From positions 109,951-173,950 of the forward strand of contig JAJCYM010000070.1 in the NCBI GenBank assembly GCA_029262895.1: a DNA stretch of 64,000 nt, written 5' to 3'. Shown piece by piece: positions 51,252-60,307 of this stretch (position 1 is the first letter of the stretch; every line of letters begins with the position of its first letter). Origin of the DNA: Roseivirga sp. (GTDB lineage: Bacteria > Bacteroidota > Bacteroidia > Cytophagales > Cyclobacteriaceae). Made by a program: the position numbers and the translations under genes. The notes under the pieces are model-generated. The model saw only the letters and a program-made list of their open reading frames with translations. It searched no databases and had not been told where the DNA came from.

Positions 51252-52061
51252 CTAATTCTTGTTAAGCTCTTCTCTGATCTCAGTTTCTACCATCTCAATG
51301 TCAACCTTTCTTTGGGAAGACCATCTCAAAAGATCCAAATTTGTTTTCATAATGTATTGAATGACAGTCTTGAATCGAGGATCTCTATTGTTGATTGATT
51401 GTATTTCCTGTAAGCTTTGTTTGCTAAATGGGGGGATCGCTAAATCCCTAAGGAGATTATCAAAATAAGTGATCGAAGGCGCCACCCTCACGGCATTATA
51501 GTCCTCATGTGCGGACATAACTCCGTAATAATATTGAATATTTGAGCGTAAGGCTTTATTCCTGATGACCTCCATTTTACCATTAGAGGTCAAGTCATTG
51601 ATGGTGACGGTGGTTACATCAAAGGCTCTGCTCAATCGGAGCTTGGTGATAGCATCTCCAAACGAACTAAAGGAGATGATTGAGCTTCCATAACGGATCG
51701 CATTTTTCTCCATGTTCGATTCAGAGATTACATGAATAAAAAGTGAATCGGAAAGGTATTCTTTATCAATACGGACATCCAACTTTTCCAATACATGGGT
51801 CGACAATTTAATGTTGATGGCAGCTTTCTCTATTACGATAAGAAGATCTTCAGAATCAGTTTCCAAGTCCAGAATAAACCGATTGAGGTACTCTTTTTCT
51901 AGTTTTCTGTTTTGAATACCCTGGTTCCAGGTATTTAATTGAAGCGCAATCAAAATTCCAATGACTACCAAGAAAACCTCACCGATGGCATATTTCAAGT
52001 ACTGAGCTGTTTTGTTCTGTGCCATAAGTTGCTTTCGGATTTGTCGGAAAAATTTGATCAT
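51252..52061 (-). CDS. DUF6090 family membrane-anchored protein
   Basis: 269 residues from the ATG giving MIKFFRQIRKQLMAQNKTAQ, the standard family N-terminus; the track start is seven codons upstream. One membrane helix (YAIGEVFLVVIGILIALQLNTWNQ) is followed by a long helical soluble part (NRKLEKEYLNRFILDLETDSED). It is a typical DUF6090 protein, a large Bacteroidota family of unknown function that often forms arrays. A second, more diverged copy occurs at 14.3-15.0 kb. Confidence 0.85.
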   Translation of the reverse strand: MIKFFRQIRKQLMAQNKTAQYLKYAIGEVFLVVIGILIALQLNTWNQGIQNRKLEKEYLNRFILDLETDSEDLLIVIEKAAINIKLSTHVLEKLDVRIDKEYLSDSLFIHVISESNMEKNAIRYGSSIISFSSFGDAITKLRLSRAFDVTTVTINDLTSNGKMEVIRNKALRSNIQYYYGVMSAHEDYNAVRVAPSITYFDNLLRDLAIPPFSKQSLQEIQSINNRDPRFKTVIQYIMKTNLDLLRWSSQRKVDIEMVETEIREELNKN

Positions 52062-52082
52062 AACTGAGGTGGATGGTCTCAA

Positions 52083-52251
52083 GTCCCATCAGGGACAGAC
52101 TGTGGGGTAGGGATTACGCATAAGGTCGATTGTGCCGTAGGTACAATATATGGTTTTTCCTGCGTACAGCCATCCAATTCCTTGTTCCGTACCTGACGGC
52201 ACGGTATGGCCTAGCCTTCGAGTATTACTGAGATGTTGTCCCTAGCGGGAC
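52083..52251. repeat. Composite palindromic intergenic element
   Basis: GTCCC-ATCA-GGGAC opens it and GTCCC-TAGC-GGGAC closes it. Inside, GTGCCGTAGGTAC and GTACCTGACGGCAC form a long inverted repeat around a 44-base core with TGGTTTTTCC. Nested hairpins around an AATATAtggTTTTTCC core are a pattern I recall as a dispersed intergenic family in Bacteroidota. No coding content. Confidence 0.65.
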
Positions 52252-52288
52252 AGCTAGCTAGGTTTGTCAAATGAGTTGAGTTAGTATG

Positions 52289-52654
52289 TTATTTGGAACG
52301 ATCAACAGAATTCCATTCGATTGGGCTCACATCATCATGATTTAATACCCTGGTTGATTCGCGATCTATGCGCATGACCAATTTGCATTCAGGATCAGGA
52401 CATACCACTCTGGCATCGGTTTCCATCCAATCGGCAGGGTGGTTTTTGCGCTGCTTAGCAGGTAAGAGAGGAAGGGTAGACTGAAGCGCATAAACACAGA
52501 AGTTTTTGCCTTCCGGCATAGATAGTTTACCACCTTTCAGGTGAAAACAATCGCCAATAGCCATTTCACAAGTACAATTGCCATCAATTTTTTCAACTAC
52601 AACTGTTAAGTCGTATAATTCGAATTGATCGTCTCTTAGTCCTTTGTTACTCAT
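52289..52654 (-). CDS. TIGR04076-family small protein
   Basis: 121 residues. The motif set L-Y-D-L-T-V-V-V, GNCTCEMAIGDCFHL, FCVYALQSTLPLLPA and VVCPDPECKLVMRI corresponds to the TIGR04076 group: a core with two conserved cysteine regions, possibly metal-binding, no known function. It is the third gene of an operon with the antiporter, overlapping it by eight bases. Confidence 0.75.
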   Translation of the reverse strand: MSNKGLRDDQFELYDLTVVVEKIDGNCTCEMAIGDCFHLKGGKLSMPEGKNFCVYALQSTLPLLPAKQRKNHPADWMETDARVVCPDPECKLVMRIDRESTRVLNHDDVSPIEWNSVDRSK

Positions 52655-54050
52655 TACTGGCTTTTACTTTGCGTCCGAGTCCGAATATAACCACTAAGAT
52701 CACCATCACCAATAATGCCCAAGACACAAAATTGTGAAGACCGATATCCAAAGGAGACACGGAGGGAATACCAAATTCTTCCCCGGAATGACTCATATTG
52801 GTCATTAGGATCACAGGAATAAAGTAGGGCAGGAGAAACGGAAAAGTGCAGGCGACCAAACTCAGAAGATTCGCCCTTCTGATCTTGCTGATGCCCATTT
52901 TGTCACCTGTTTTATTGGCAAACTCGGAGACCATCAAAATGGCTACAGCACTATGCGTGGTAAGCAAAACTGCAGCGCTGATGGTACTGGAGATCCACAG
53001 TTCTGCATGCCGTTTAGTGTGACTTCTAACCGAGGCGAAATCTACCAATCGCTTAATCAAGCCACTCGCTTTTAAGGTGGCTACCAACCCCATTAAAAGT
53101 ATAGTGAAGAAGCTGATGCCAACAGCGCGGTTAATGCCATCAATGATAAAACTCTTGGCGGTGAAGTTCTCCAAGTCCAATGAAATGAGCTTGTCCATGG
53201 GCAAGAGACCCAATGCCAAACCGAGGGCAATTCCAAACATCAAACCTGTTAACAGCCCGACAAAAAGGTGCTTGCCTTTGAGAAACATAAAAAGAATCAA
53301 GGCAGGCACCAGGAGCATAGGGAGTCCTTTGACGCTGCCTTCGAGGGTTGCCCCAGCTACATTGCTGCCTCCTGATAGACTGGCACTTATACCAAAGCCA
53401 ACTAAGGCTAACAATGCGGCAGGAATGATGTATTTGATCCGACTCTTGACGGTTGGCCCTATTTCAACCTTTTGACTTAATGCACTGACGATAGTAGTGT
53501 CTGAGATTGGTGCGATAAAATCTCCGACTGTAGCCCCTCCGATAATGGCTCCGGCTAGAGTTGGCAAATGAGCACCGAGCTGTCCGCCAGCAGGGTAGAG
53601 TAGTGGACTACAGATTAAGATGGTTGCAAAACTGGAACCAGTGGAAAGAGAAACTATACAGCAAATGAGAAAAGTGGCAATCACAAAACCGATTCCATCC
53701 AGATTGAGTTGAGCAGAAGTCCAGATCAATGCATCGACAAAGCCGGTAATTTGCATCAGAATACCGATGGTAGAGGCCAGAATCCAGGCGGTGATCATAA
53801 TCATCACGATCTTATTGGACATGCCCTCAATTACGGTCTCGGAAAACTCTTTTCGGTCTTTTGCCATAAGAAGACCCACTGCCAGGGCCACAATCAATAC
53901 AGGCCAGAAGCCACGTTCATCAGGTGCTCCTGATAAGGCAATGGTAATTACACCGCCAACAAACACCATAAAGGGTAGGAGTGCGCCAAAAACTCCTCCA
54001 TAGAAGCTTATTGATCGTTTGCTGTCCGTTTCTTGAATGTCTAGGTCCAT
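52647..54050 (-). CDS. NhaC-like Na+/H+ antiporter
   Basis: 467 residues with about 11-12 membrane helices, Na_H_antiporter (PF03553) family. The hallmark is the TGSSFATILICSPLLYPAGGQLGAHLPTLAGAIIGGATVGDFIAPISDTTIVS stretch, where the D-F-x-x-P-x-S-D-T-T motif probably lines the ion site. NhaC-type carriers exchange Na+ or organic ions (malate/lactate in MleN) for protons. The neighbours (a reductase and a small protein) suggest a metabolite role, but this is inference. The stop of the aldo/keto reductase gene abuts its start. Confidence 0.86.
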   Translation of the reverse strand: MDLDIQETDSKRSISFYGGVFGALLPFMVFVGGVITIALSGAPDERGFWPVLIVALAVGLLMAKDRKEFSETVIEGMSNKIVMIMITAWILASTIGILMQITGFVDALIWTSAQLNLDGIGFVIATFLICCIVSLSTGSSFATILICSPLLYPAGGQLGAHLPTLAGAIIGGATVGDFIAPISDTTIVSALSQKVEIGPTVKSRIKYIIPAALLALVGFGISASLSGGSNVAGATLEGSVKGLPMLLVPALILFMFLKGKHLFVGLLTGLMFGIALGLALGLLPMDKLISLDLENFTAKSFIIDGINRAVGISFFTILLMGLVATLKASGLIKRLVDFASVRSHTKRHAELWISSTISAAVLLTTHSAVAILMVSEFANKTGDKMGISKIRRANLLSLVACTFPFLLPYFIPVILMTNMSHSGEEFGIPSVSPLDIGLHNFVSWALLVMVILVVIFGLGRKVKASNE

Positions 54051-55100
54051 CTAAATACTCGGTTCATTGAGATTGTATTTCATAATGATACCGTGTTTGC
54101 CTTCTCTATCTCGCTCCAATTCAAAGACAGGTCCCTTTGGTCCATCAGCTTTTGTCACAACAGCACGAATGGCGTCCATGTCTTCATCCTCTAATTGAAA
54201 ATCACTTATTTTTTGAAGACTTGCCAGGTGTTTGAGGTTTCGGGTGCCAACTATAACTCCCCCAACCATTGGTTTTTGCAGAATATATCGACAGGCTACT
54301 TCTGCAATATCTACATGGTATTTGTCGGCAATGCTTCTGAGTATCTGTAGTGCTTCCTGGAACAGGTCATACCCGCCAAACTCATCAATAATCAATCTAT
54401 ATTTTACCAAAGACCTGTTTTCCAATGGTTTCTTGGGGTCTTCAACATTTAAGTAGCGATTGCTAAGGAAACCACCTGCCACTGTGCCATAGCACAGGAA
54501 TGGAATATGAAACTTTTCTGCTAAGGCCTGCATATCATACTCAGGTCTGTTGTCCAACACGGAGTATTGCACTTGATTTGCAGCAATAGTCACCCCTGCC
54601 TCAACCAATTCACTTATGCGTTTTGAATCAAAATTTGTAACACCAATGTGCCGAATTTTGCCTTGTCTCTGTAAGTCGACAAGGTGAAGGGCCGTTTCTA
54701 CATAGTTAGGAATATTATAGTCCCACCAGGAAAACTGAACAAGATCGAGCCTTTCCACACCCAGACGCTGAAGGGATCTGTTAATAATGCGCTCGGTATC
54801 CACTTGACTGACAGTAGATAGTGCTTTATGATCAGGAACATACTTTGTGTGGATTTGTACATTTCCCAAATCACCAGCCGCTATTTCGTCTTTATGCTTG
54901 CGGATGAACTTGCCAATCAACTCTTCAACACCAGTATATATATCCGCACAGTCAAATGTGGTAATGCCCGCTTGCACGAATTGACGCATATCTTCAATAG
55001 CCGTTTGCTCATCAACATGGCCATGTCCTCCGGCTAGCTGCCATCCTCCTTTAATTACTCGTGAAATGGAATAGCCTGGCTGAATTTCGATTCGTTCCAC
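54051..55100 (-). CDS. Aldo/keto reductase with an altered active-site histidine position
   Basis: 349 residues, (beta/alpha)8 barrel. Catalytic aspartate and tyrosine lie in FDCADIYTG, lysine in IHTKYVPD. The fourth tetrad position, usually histidine in a Q-F-H-W-W-D-Y-like motif, reads QFSWWDY. NADP-binding motifs GVTNFDSKR and GVIVGTRNLKHL are normal. It is the first gene of a three-gene operon with the antiporter. The change may lower ordinary carbonyl reductase activity; similar proteins with this change are unknown to me. Confidence 0.85.
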   Translation of the reverse strand: MERIEIQPGYSISRVIKGGWQLAGGHGHVDEQTAIEDMRQFVQAGITTFDCADIYTGVEELIGKFIRKHKDEIAAGDLGNVQIHTKYVPDHKALSTVSQVDTERIINRSLQRLGVERLDLVQFSWWDYNIPNYVETALHLVDLQRQGKIRHIGVTNFDSKRISELVEAGVTIAANQVQYSVLDNRPEYDMQALAEKFHIPFLCYGTVAGGFLSNRYLNVEDPKKPLENRSLVKYRLIIDEFGGYDLFQEALQILRSIADKYHVDIAEVACRYILQKPMVGGVIVGTRNLKHLASLQKISDFQLEDEDMDAIRAVVTKADGPKGPVFELERDREGKHGIIMKYNLNEPSI

Positions 55101-55377
55101 TTTTTGACTATTTAGAAATGGTTTGACTAAAGATTTTCTTGAATTCTTGAACTGGTACGTAGACTAATCGCATGTAGTAGTTAGGGTTGAGTGTTGGTCC
55201 TTGTCTTAATCTAGAAAGATAAGTATTAATGAAAAGAGGCCAAGTCTTAAGGCTGAGTTTTGCTCTCTTCACTCTTGTAGCATTGATAAATTGATTTTAA
55301 TAAAGACTCAAGCTTTCATAAAACCTCCATACTTCCATGAAGGGCAATGATGTCCTTAGGTAGTTGGGAAGTCTTGA

Positions 55378-56097
55378 TTAGAACTTAACAATGATCTCCC
55401 TTTCAGAATTCTTTCGAATTATGGTAAGCGTTAAGTTCTCACTTGTGTCAGCTGCGCCAATAAACATAATGGCCTGGTCTGCATCTTTGACCTCCAAACC
55501 ATTGACTTTTATCAGGATATCACCTGGGATAACATTGGCTTCAAAAGCTGGAGAATCATCCACAACATTGATAATATACGCCCCTTTATTGCGCTCTATA
55601 TCCTGACGTTCTTCTATAGTCAAATTTCTCAATTCGACTCCGATTTTGGGTGAGTCACTTGAATTTGCAGTTGTACTTGGCGCTGCTGTTTCAGCAGGTT
55701 GCTCAACTACTTCCACGGGTGGAGGGTTCTTTTGCAAGACATAAAAATCGGTACCTATAAAGGTTGCACTGCTAAACAGGACAGAGGCTCCGACTTTTTT
55801 GGCTTCTTTGATTGCCCTTTTTTTGTTTGCCGAATTTTTGAAAGTTGGATGACCGATCCACGTGCCAATTTTTAGATAGCCTTTGTCTTTAAGCAATTGC
55901 ACTTGTTGAGTGTACGTATCACCATCGGTATAGAGCACGATTTGAGGCTCTTCCTTTTTAGCCAAGGTGATCAGGTTGTCGTCTGTCTTGGGGTCGGCAA
56001 ACTCAAAATACTTGAAATATTGTGGTTTCTGTGCGTTGGCCTGAATGGAAAAACCAAGCATCAAAAGGAGAAAGAATGTGCGAATACGAATACTCAT
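55378..56097 (-). CDS. Secreted PDZ-domain protein
   Basis: 239 residues; signal peptide MSIRIRTFFLLLMLGFSIQANAQ. An N-terminal domain of about 110 residues (PQIVLYTDGDTYTQQVQLLKDKGYLKIGTWIGHPTF, then VGASVLFSSATFIGTDFYVLQ), a Pro/Ala/Ser-rich linker, then one PDZ domain (about 155-239: IGVELRNLTIEERQ, AFEANVIPGDILIKVNGLEV). No protease domain is present. The N-terminal part resembles domains that follow SurA-like chaperone fragments in some Bacteroidota proteins, but I cannot name it. Confidence 0.8.
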   Translation of the reverse strand: MSIRIRTFFLLLMLGFSIQANAQKPQYFKYFEFADPKTDDNLITLAKKEEPQIVLYTDGDTYTQQVQLLKDKGYLKIGTWIGHPTFKNSANKKRAIKEAKKVGASVLFSSATFIGTDFYVLQKNPPPVEVVEQPAETAAPSTTANSSDSPKIGVELRNLTIEERQDIERNKGAYIINVVDDSPAFEANVIPGDILIKVNGLEVKDADQAIMFIGAADTSENLTLTIIRKNSEREIIVKF

Positions 56098-56422
56098 GAC
56101 TGGTTCTTTAAATGATTAGGGTTGGTAAAACCCTATGGTTGTCATCGATGGCAGCCCTTATAAATAAAGCGCTGATATTCCTTAAGACTAAACATAGTTA
56201 CAGATTCTTAAGGAGATGGAATGTTAGGTAGACAACAATACTCAATCTTATCTGAAGACTGGGTGCAGGTTTTATGATTATATCTATTGAATTATAAGTA
56301 TCGTTTTTCCATATCATTCTTTCAGCGTAGCCCTTCACTTTAACTCTTCTTTTTCCCCAGATACGCAAATTCATTAGTTCTTTTTATATTTTGATACTGG
56401 TGTTTTAATCACCGAAACCAAT
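56098..56422. other. Divergent spacer between the PDZ and AraC genes
   Basis: Contains a TAGGGTT/AACCCTA hairpin in the leader of the PDZ gene and a GGTGTTTTAATCACC inverted repeat just before the araC start. No gene or clear promoter box is seen. Confidence 0.5.
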
Positions 56423-56776
56423 ATGTACCCGAAGGTTTATTTGTACAAGCGCATCAAGGATGCTAAAATCCTGATCGACAGACATTATTCAGAGCCAATA
56501 GACCTTGCTCATATTTCCGAAAAAGTGTATTTGTCTAAGTATCATTTCTTAAGACTTTTCAAGGAGGCCTATGGTATTACACCCTATCAATATTTAAAAA
56601 AGAAACGAATTGAAAAGGCCAAGGAACTTCTCAGCCAGGGGTTATCAGTCAATGAGGTTTGTGGGTTGGTCAGTTTCGAAAGTGTACAATCTTTTTCAAA
56701 CCTTTTTAAAAAGGAAACTTCATTTCGGCCTTCGGAATTTCGAAAGCACCAGCGAACGAATAGCAACTTTCGATAA
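56423..56776 (+). CDS. Short AraC-family regulator
   Basis: 117 residues, essentially only the two-HTH AraC DNA-binding domain: LAHISEKVYLSKYHFLRLFKEAYGITPYQYLKKKRIEKAKELL and VCGLVSFESVQSFSNLFKKETSFRPSEFRK. There is no effector domain, so it may be constitutive or work with a partner. It stands ahead of the DoxX and monooxygenase-like genes and may control them. Confidence 0.9.
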   Translation: MYPKVYLYKRIKDAKILIDRHYSEPIDLAHISEKVYLSKYHFLRLFKEAYGITPYQYLKKKRIEKAKELLSQGLSVNEVCGLVSFESVQSFSNLFKKETSFRPSEFRKHQRTNSNFR

Positions 56777-56815
56777 GTTTCTTTAATCGAGAGCGCGCAT
56801 GTTTGTAAAAAAGCG

Positions 56816-57166
56816 ATGAAAGTTCTTTACAAAATCAACTGGATACTCCTTATCCTGTTGAGTATCTCCACAGGAGTTTTTAAGGTATTACAACAAGAGG
56901 CAGATGTTGAACTTTTTGAGGCATTGGGTATGAACGCCACACTTACAGCTCTTCTTGGCTTGATTCAGTTAGCCGGAGGGATAATGTTGATTCCGGGAAA
57001 AACCAGAAGGTTGGGTGCCATAATTATGGTTCCGGCTTTCGTTATAGCTTCGATAGCGGTTTTCATGAATAACATGATGATTTTTGGAGCAGTATCCGTT
57101 ATTTTCATTTTGATGCCGATTTGGGTGATTGCTGTTGAAAGTGAAAAAGTTAAACCAACCAATTGA
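56816..57166 (+). CDS. DoxX-like membrane protein
   Basis: 116 residues with four helices: WILLILLSISTGVFKV, a second at LTALLGLIQLAGGIMLIPG, a third at GAIIMVPAFVIASIAV, a fourth at MIFGAVSVIFILMPIWVIAV. The G-K-T-R-R-L-G-A turn between helices two and three is common in DoxX/DoxD-type proteins. Function uncertain. It lies 39 bases after araC and two bases ahead of the next start codon, so the cluster is probably an operon. Confidence 0.75.
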   Translation: MKVLYKINWILLILLSISTGVFKVLQQEADVELFEALGMNATLTALLGLIQLAGGIMLIPGKTRRLGAIIMVPAFVIASIAVFMNNMMIFGAVSVIFILMPIWVIAVESEKVKPTN

Positions 57167-57168
57167 TT

Positions 57169-57468
57169 ATGGGCTATTTTGTGGTTACGCGAACATTTAT
57201 TGAGGATCCTTCATTGAAGGACGAAGTTATAGCCATGTCGAAGGAATCTGCCGAGATTTTCAAAAGGCAGGCTGGACTAATTGAAATGCAAGCCTTGTTA
57301 GCAGAAAACGAAACTCACCTGTCTACCTATTTGGTATGGGAAAATCAACAGTCTCATTTGGCCTGTATGGAAAGCAAGGACTTCAACAATGTTACCGCCC
57401 AATGGACTTCTTTTATCAAAGAGGGGAAGATCAGGTTTGAGTTGGAAACCTATCAGGGTCTTGAGTAG
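57169..57468 (+). CDS. ABM-like (dimeric alpha/beta barrel) protein
   Basis: 99 residues, starting at the ATG two bases after the DoxX stop; the track uses a TTG two codons earlier that overlaps that stop. GYFVVTRTFIEDPSLKDEV, SKESAEIFKRQAGLIEMQALLAENETHLSTYLVWEN and ACMESKDFNNVTAQWTSF fit the antibiotic-biosynthesis-monooxygenase fold, typically a dimer with a small-molecule pocket. No specific substrate. Confidence 0.75.
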   Translation: MGYFVVTRTFIEDPSLKDEVIAMSKESAEIFKRQAGLIEMQALLAENETHLSTYLVWENQQSHLACMESKDFNNVTAQWTSFIKEGKIRFELETYQGLE

Positions 57469-57476
57469 CGCTTGAT

Positions 57477-58559
57477 TTATTCTCCTCCAGTCTCTCCGGA
57501 GGGACGCTGATAAAGCTCCGGCATTCCATAAAAGGAAGCCCAGGAAAAGGCCATGCCTATAAATGAATTGGTCGCTTCAAGTTTGTCTCCTGTGTTGGGT
57601 CCGGAAACTGCATTGCCAAAAAGGTCCCATTCATTGTCAAACTGATCTTTCAAGAAAACAGGAGAATTAAAATCATTAATAATCTCAAAAGTGACAGACT
57701 CTCCATTCAGAAACTTCTCCTTGAAGGCCATCAAAATGTTCTTCTCCCTACTACCAACTACAGTATAGGATTGACCCTGGAATTCGTCAATGATAATTGG
57801 CTCTGCTGCAATATCCTCAAAGCGATAGGCTTTTACCATTTCATTAACAATTACTCCTAACACTCTTTCTTTCCGGGGTAGCCTATTGTCTGTTACGGTA
57901 ACAGCAAATATCAACCCTTCAGCTGTTCGGTAACTCCCGTATGGATAGCGTTGATAATTTCGGGAAAACCCTGTGTTGACGGAAACTACCTTGGTATCTG
58001 GATATAGTGTTTTCCAGGTACCCCATTCCGTTTCTACCATATGGAAAGTTTTAGCCTCTGTGCCAATTAAAGGGCCGTTAACGGCCTTCAGTGATTGCTG
58101 AGACCAGGTTGAATTTGTGGTTCTATCATAAGGCATTAAATTGGTTTGGTACAGAAGTCCGGATACCCCAAAGGTGGTAATCAGTCCGTTGTACTCCCTT
58201 TCCCAACCAACGGAGGTTCTGGTCAAAGGACAATGGGTTATGGCAACCGGATGACCATTAACCTCATCGTTAATGATTTCGTGCCAATCCAATATTTTGT
58301 GAGGATAAGCCCTAACATCGTCCCCGTTGATATAGCCTATCACAAGATCGGTATCATCCAGAAAGCTAGCGCTGGCGAATTCGGCCCCGGTCATTTCAGG
58401 ATTGTCGAGCGCTGGAATGCCGTCCTTACCCGGGCCACCATCAAAAATTTGATTAGTAGGAATGAGCCAATCCCCGCTTGTAGGTTCTTCCTCTCCACAG
58501 GCTGTAGATATGAAGATCAATGATAGTAAAATGAGAGATTTACCTGTTAGTGATTTCAT
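57477..58559 (-). CDS. DUF3179 lipoprotein
   Basis: 360 residues; lipobox ending FISTACGEE. The DUF3179 core reads DDTDLVIGYINGDDVRAYPHKILDWHEIINDEVNGHPVAITHCPLTRTSVGWERE, then FGVSGLLYQTNLMPYDRTTNSTWSQ. The first cysteine region (ITHCPLT) resembles a redox- or metal-site. Families with this domain are secreted and widespread in marine bacteria; their function is unproven. The gene starts 20 bases inside the upstream barrel gene. Confidence 0.88.
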   Translation of the reverse strand: MKSLTGKSLILLSLIFISTACGEEEPTSGDWLIPTNQIFDGGPGKDGIPALDNPEMTGAEFASASFLDDTDLVIGYINGDDVRAYPHKILDWHEIINDEVNGHPVAITHCPLTRTSVGWEREYNGLITTFGVSGLLYQTNLMPYDRTTNSTWSQQSLKAVNGPLIGTEAKTFHMVETEWGTWKTLYPDTKVVSVNTGFSRNYQRYPYGSYRTAEGLIFAVTVTDNRLPRKERVLGVIVNEMVKAYRFEDIAAEPIIIDEFQGQSYTVVGSREKNILMAFKEKFLNGESVTFEIINDFNSPVFLKDQFDNEWDLFGNAVSGPNTGDKLEATNSFIGMAFSWASFYGMPELYQRPSGETGGE

Positions 58560-59523
58560 TATTGACTTTTTTTCGTGGATTGAGACTTATTAGAAGACCG
58601 ATATTGAACCTGAATGTAGGTGTGACCTGAGTGTTGACCAATTTCGCATATAATGGCAATTCAATATTTGACTGTATTGAAAGGTCGGTATTGATATTAT
58701 AGGTAAGGGCTGGGCGCAGAAAAATCCATTTACCCCCTGTGCTTGGCACATCGTTCATAGAGGTATTATCAGCATCAGTACGATCGGGCCTTACGCTTCT
58801 GTACTTAAGGCTAATGGAAGGATCGAAAATCATTGAACCTATAAGAAACCGGTCTCCAACGCCTACAATAGCTTGAAATTCATTGCCAAACTCATAGATT
58901 TGCTGGCCCAGGTAAGAATCGTTTTGACCTGTTGCCCTATAGATTACAGTAGTGCTTAGCGCCATGGACTTTCTGCTGCTAAAAGGTTGGCTGCCACTTA
59001 GCCAATAGATAAGGTCGGAAGCTCCACTGCCCGGTTGCAGGTCGGCACCTAGCCTGAGTCCGATGTCATTTCTGAGGTCTGAAGGGCCCAGAGGGAGTTT
59101 GACGCCTATGCCTGCCTGAAAATTTTTATAAAAGCGGTATTTGAATAAAAGCACTCCATCTCCAATGCCATTGGTCTTGTTAGTGGTGCCTAACTGTCCT
59201 ATTGGTGATAGCTCCCTTACCTGTTGCACATAAGAGAAAAAGGCATCTATCGAGAACCTTGAACTGAAGGTATAGCCAATCTCAATTAGTGCCGAATTTG
59301 TGATTCTTTTTCTGGTATCATCATCCAGTACTGTCGTTCCATCCTTAAGCGTATTGAGCACATTAAGGTCGTAGCTTAGAGAGAATTGCCATGAGCCCAC
59401 AGAACCTACCGGTAAGCCAAGGTTGCCGGTCAAAGGAACCCCACCCGAGCAGCAAGTCTGCGCCTGGCTGGTCCAGCCTGTCAGGATTAAAACAAGGATA
59501 GCGGTAAATTGTCTAAGTCTCAT
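58540..59523 (-). CDS. Outer-membrane beta-barrel protein with N-terminal twin cysteine
   Basis: 327 residues, signal peptide MRLRQFTAILVLILTGWTSQAQ followed by TCCSGGVPLTGNLGLP. Alternating amphipathic strands throughout (SWQFSLSYDLNVLNTL, IEIGYTFSSRFSIDAFFSYV, FLIGSMIFDPSISLKYRSV) ending FRFNIGLLISLN. It looks like a porin-type barrel of about 12 strands. Coupled to the DUF3179 gene and divergent from a thioredoxin-fold gene, suggesting a redox-linked or metal-linked envelope function. Confidence 0.72.
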   Translation of the reverse strand: MRLRQFTAILVLILTGWTSQAQTCCSGGVPLTGNLGLPVGSVGSWQFSLSYDLNVLNTLKDGTTVLDDDTRKRITNSALIEIGYTFSSRFSIDAFFSYVQQVRELSPIGQLGTTNKTNGIGDGVLLFKYRFYKNFQAGIGVKLPLGPSDLRNDIGLRLGADLQPGSGASDLIYWLSGSQPFSSRKSMALSTTVIYRATGQNDSYLGQQIYEFGNEFQAIVGVGDRFLIGSMIFDPSISLKYRSVRPDRTDADNTSMNDVPSTGGKWIFLRPALTYNINTDLSIQSNIELPLYAKLVNTQVTPTFRFNIGLLISLNPRKKVNNEITNR

Positions 59524-59683
59524 TTGATATATCTAATTAACAGCTAATAGGGGGTAAACCATTGGTTAGAAAAGCTCAAATGATGGCCTAATGTCTGCCT
59601 TGCTACCTTTTGGGGGGCGTGCCCGAGACACTTGGATATTTAATTCGAAGGAGAGCCGTAATTTAGAGAACACGCTGATTGAA

Positions 59684-60205
59684 ATGCATAGATCAAAAAA
59701 ACACCGCAACTCCGGTTTAAACCGAATTCCATACCTCTCCTTGTTTTGGGTGTTGGCTCTTGTACTTTCATCATTTGTATTTAGAGCTGAAGAGCCTATT
59801 CTAGATGAGGGGCTTGTTGAATGGCAGGGAGTAAAAGAAGTGGAAAGCTTGATGAGGAATGAGCCAAGGCATGTTGTAGTGGACTTTGTAGCCGACTGGT
59901 GTGCCTGGTGTAAGGTGATGGACAGAAAAACATTTTCAAATACGACCGTTGCAGACCATATCAACCAGAATTACTATCCCATTAAATTGGACTATGACAG
60001 CGAGGAGAAATTCAACTTTCAAGGTAAAGAATATACACCTTTAGAGTTTGCCAATGCCCATGGCATCACATCATTACCCGGCACCTTATTTATCTCCTCG
60101 GATTTGACCAAAAGTACTGGTATTATGGGTTACCTCAGTCCTAAGAAATTCCTGAAAAGCATTAAGGAATTTGAGGCTTCTGTTTTAGGGAATCAAGTTC
60201 CATAA
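59684..60205 (+). CDS. Membrane-tethered thioredoxin-fold protein (CAWC)
   Basis: 173 residues from the ATG; the track start is 31 codons upstream. One N-terminal membrane helix (YLSLFWVLALVLSSFVF) then a thioredoxin-like domain: VVVDFVADWCAWCKVMDRKTFSNTTVADHINQNYYPIKLDYD and ITSLPGTLFISS. The C-A-W-C redox motif and cis-proline (S-L-P-G-T) fit the Thioredoxin_7/DsbD-gamma-like group, an envelope reductase. It diverges from the barrel and DUF3179 pair. Confidence 0.84.
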   Translation: MHRSKKHRNSGLNRIPYLSLFWVLALVLSSFVFRAEEPILDEGLVEWQGVKEVESLMRNEPRHVVVDFVADWCAWCKVMDRKTFSNTTVADHINQNYYPIKLDYDSEEKFNFQGKEYTPLEFANAHGITSLPGTLFISSDLTKSTGIMGYLSPKKFLKSIKEFEASVLGNQVP

Positions 60206-60307
60206 CTAAGTATGAGTAGGCTAACGAAATCCCCCATGAAGCCCATCTGTGCGTAACGGCTTGGGTAAGGGCAGACAGAGGGTGATAGTCTAATGCACTT
60301 TGCCGCC

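Noticed and set aside
53077-53475. 132-residue forward ORF
   Set aside because: Antisense to the NhaC-like antiporter.
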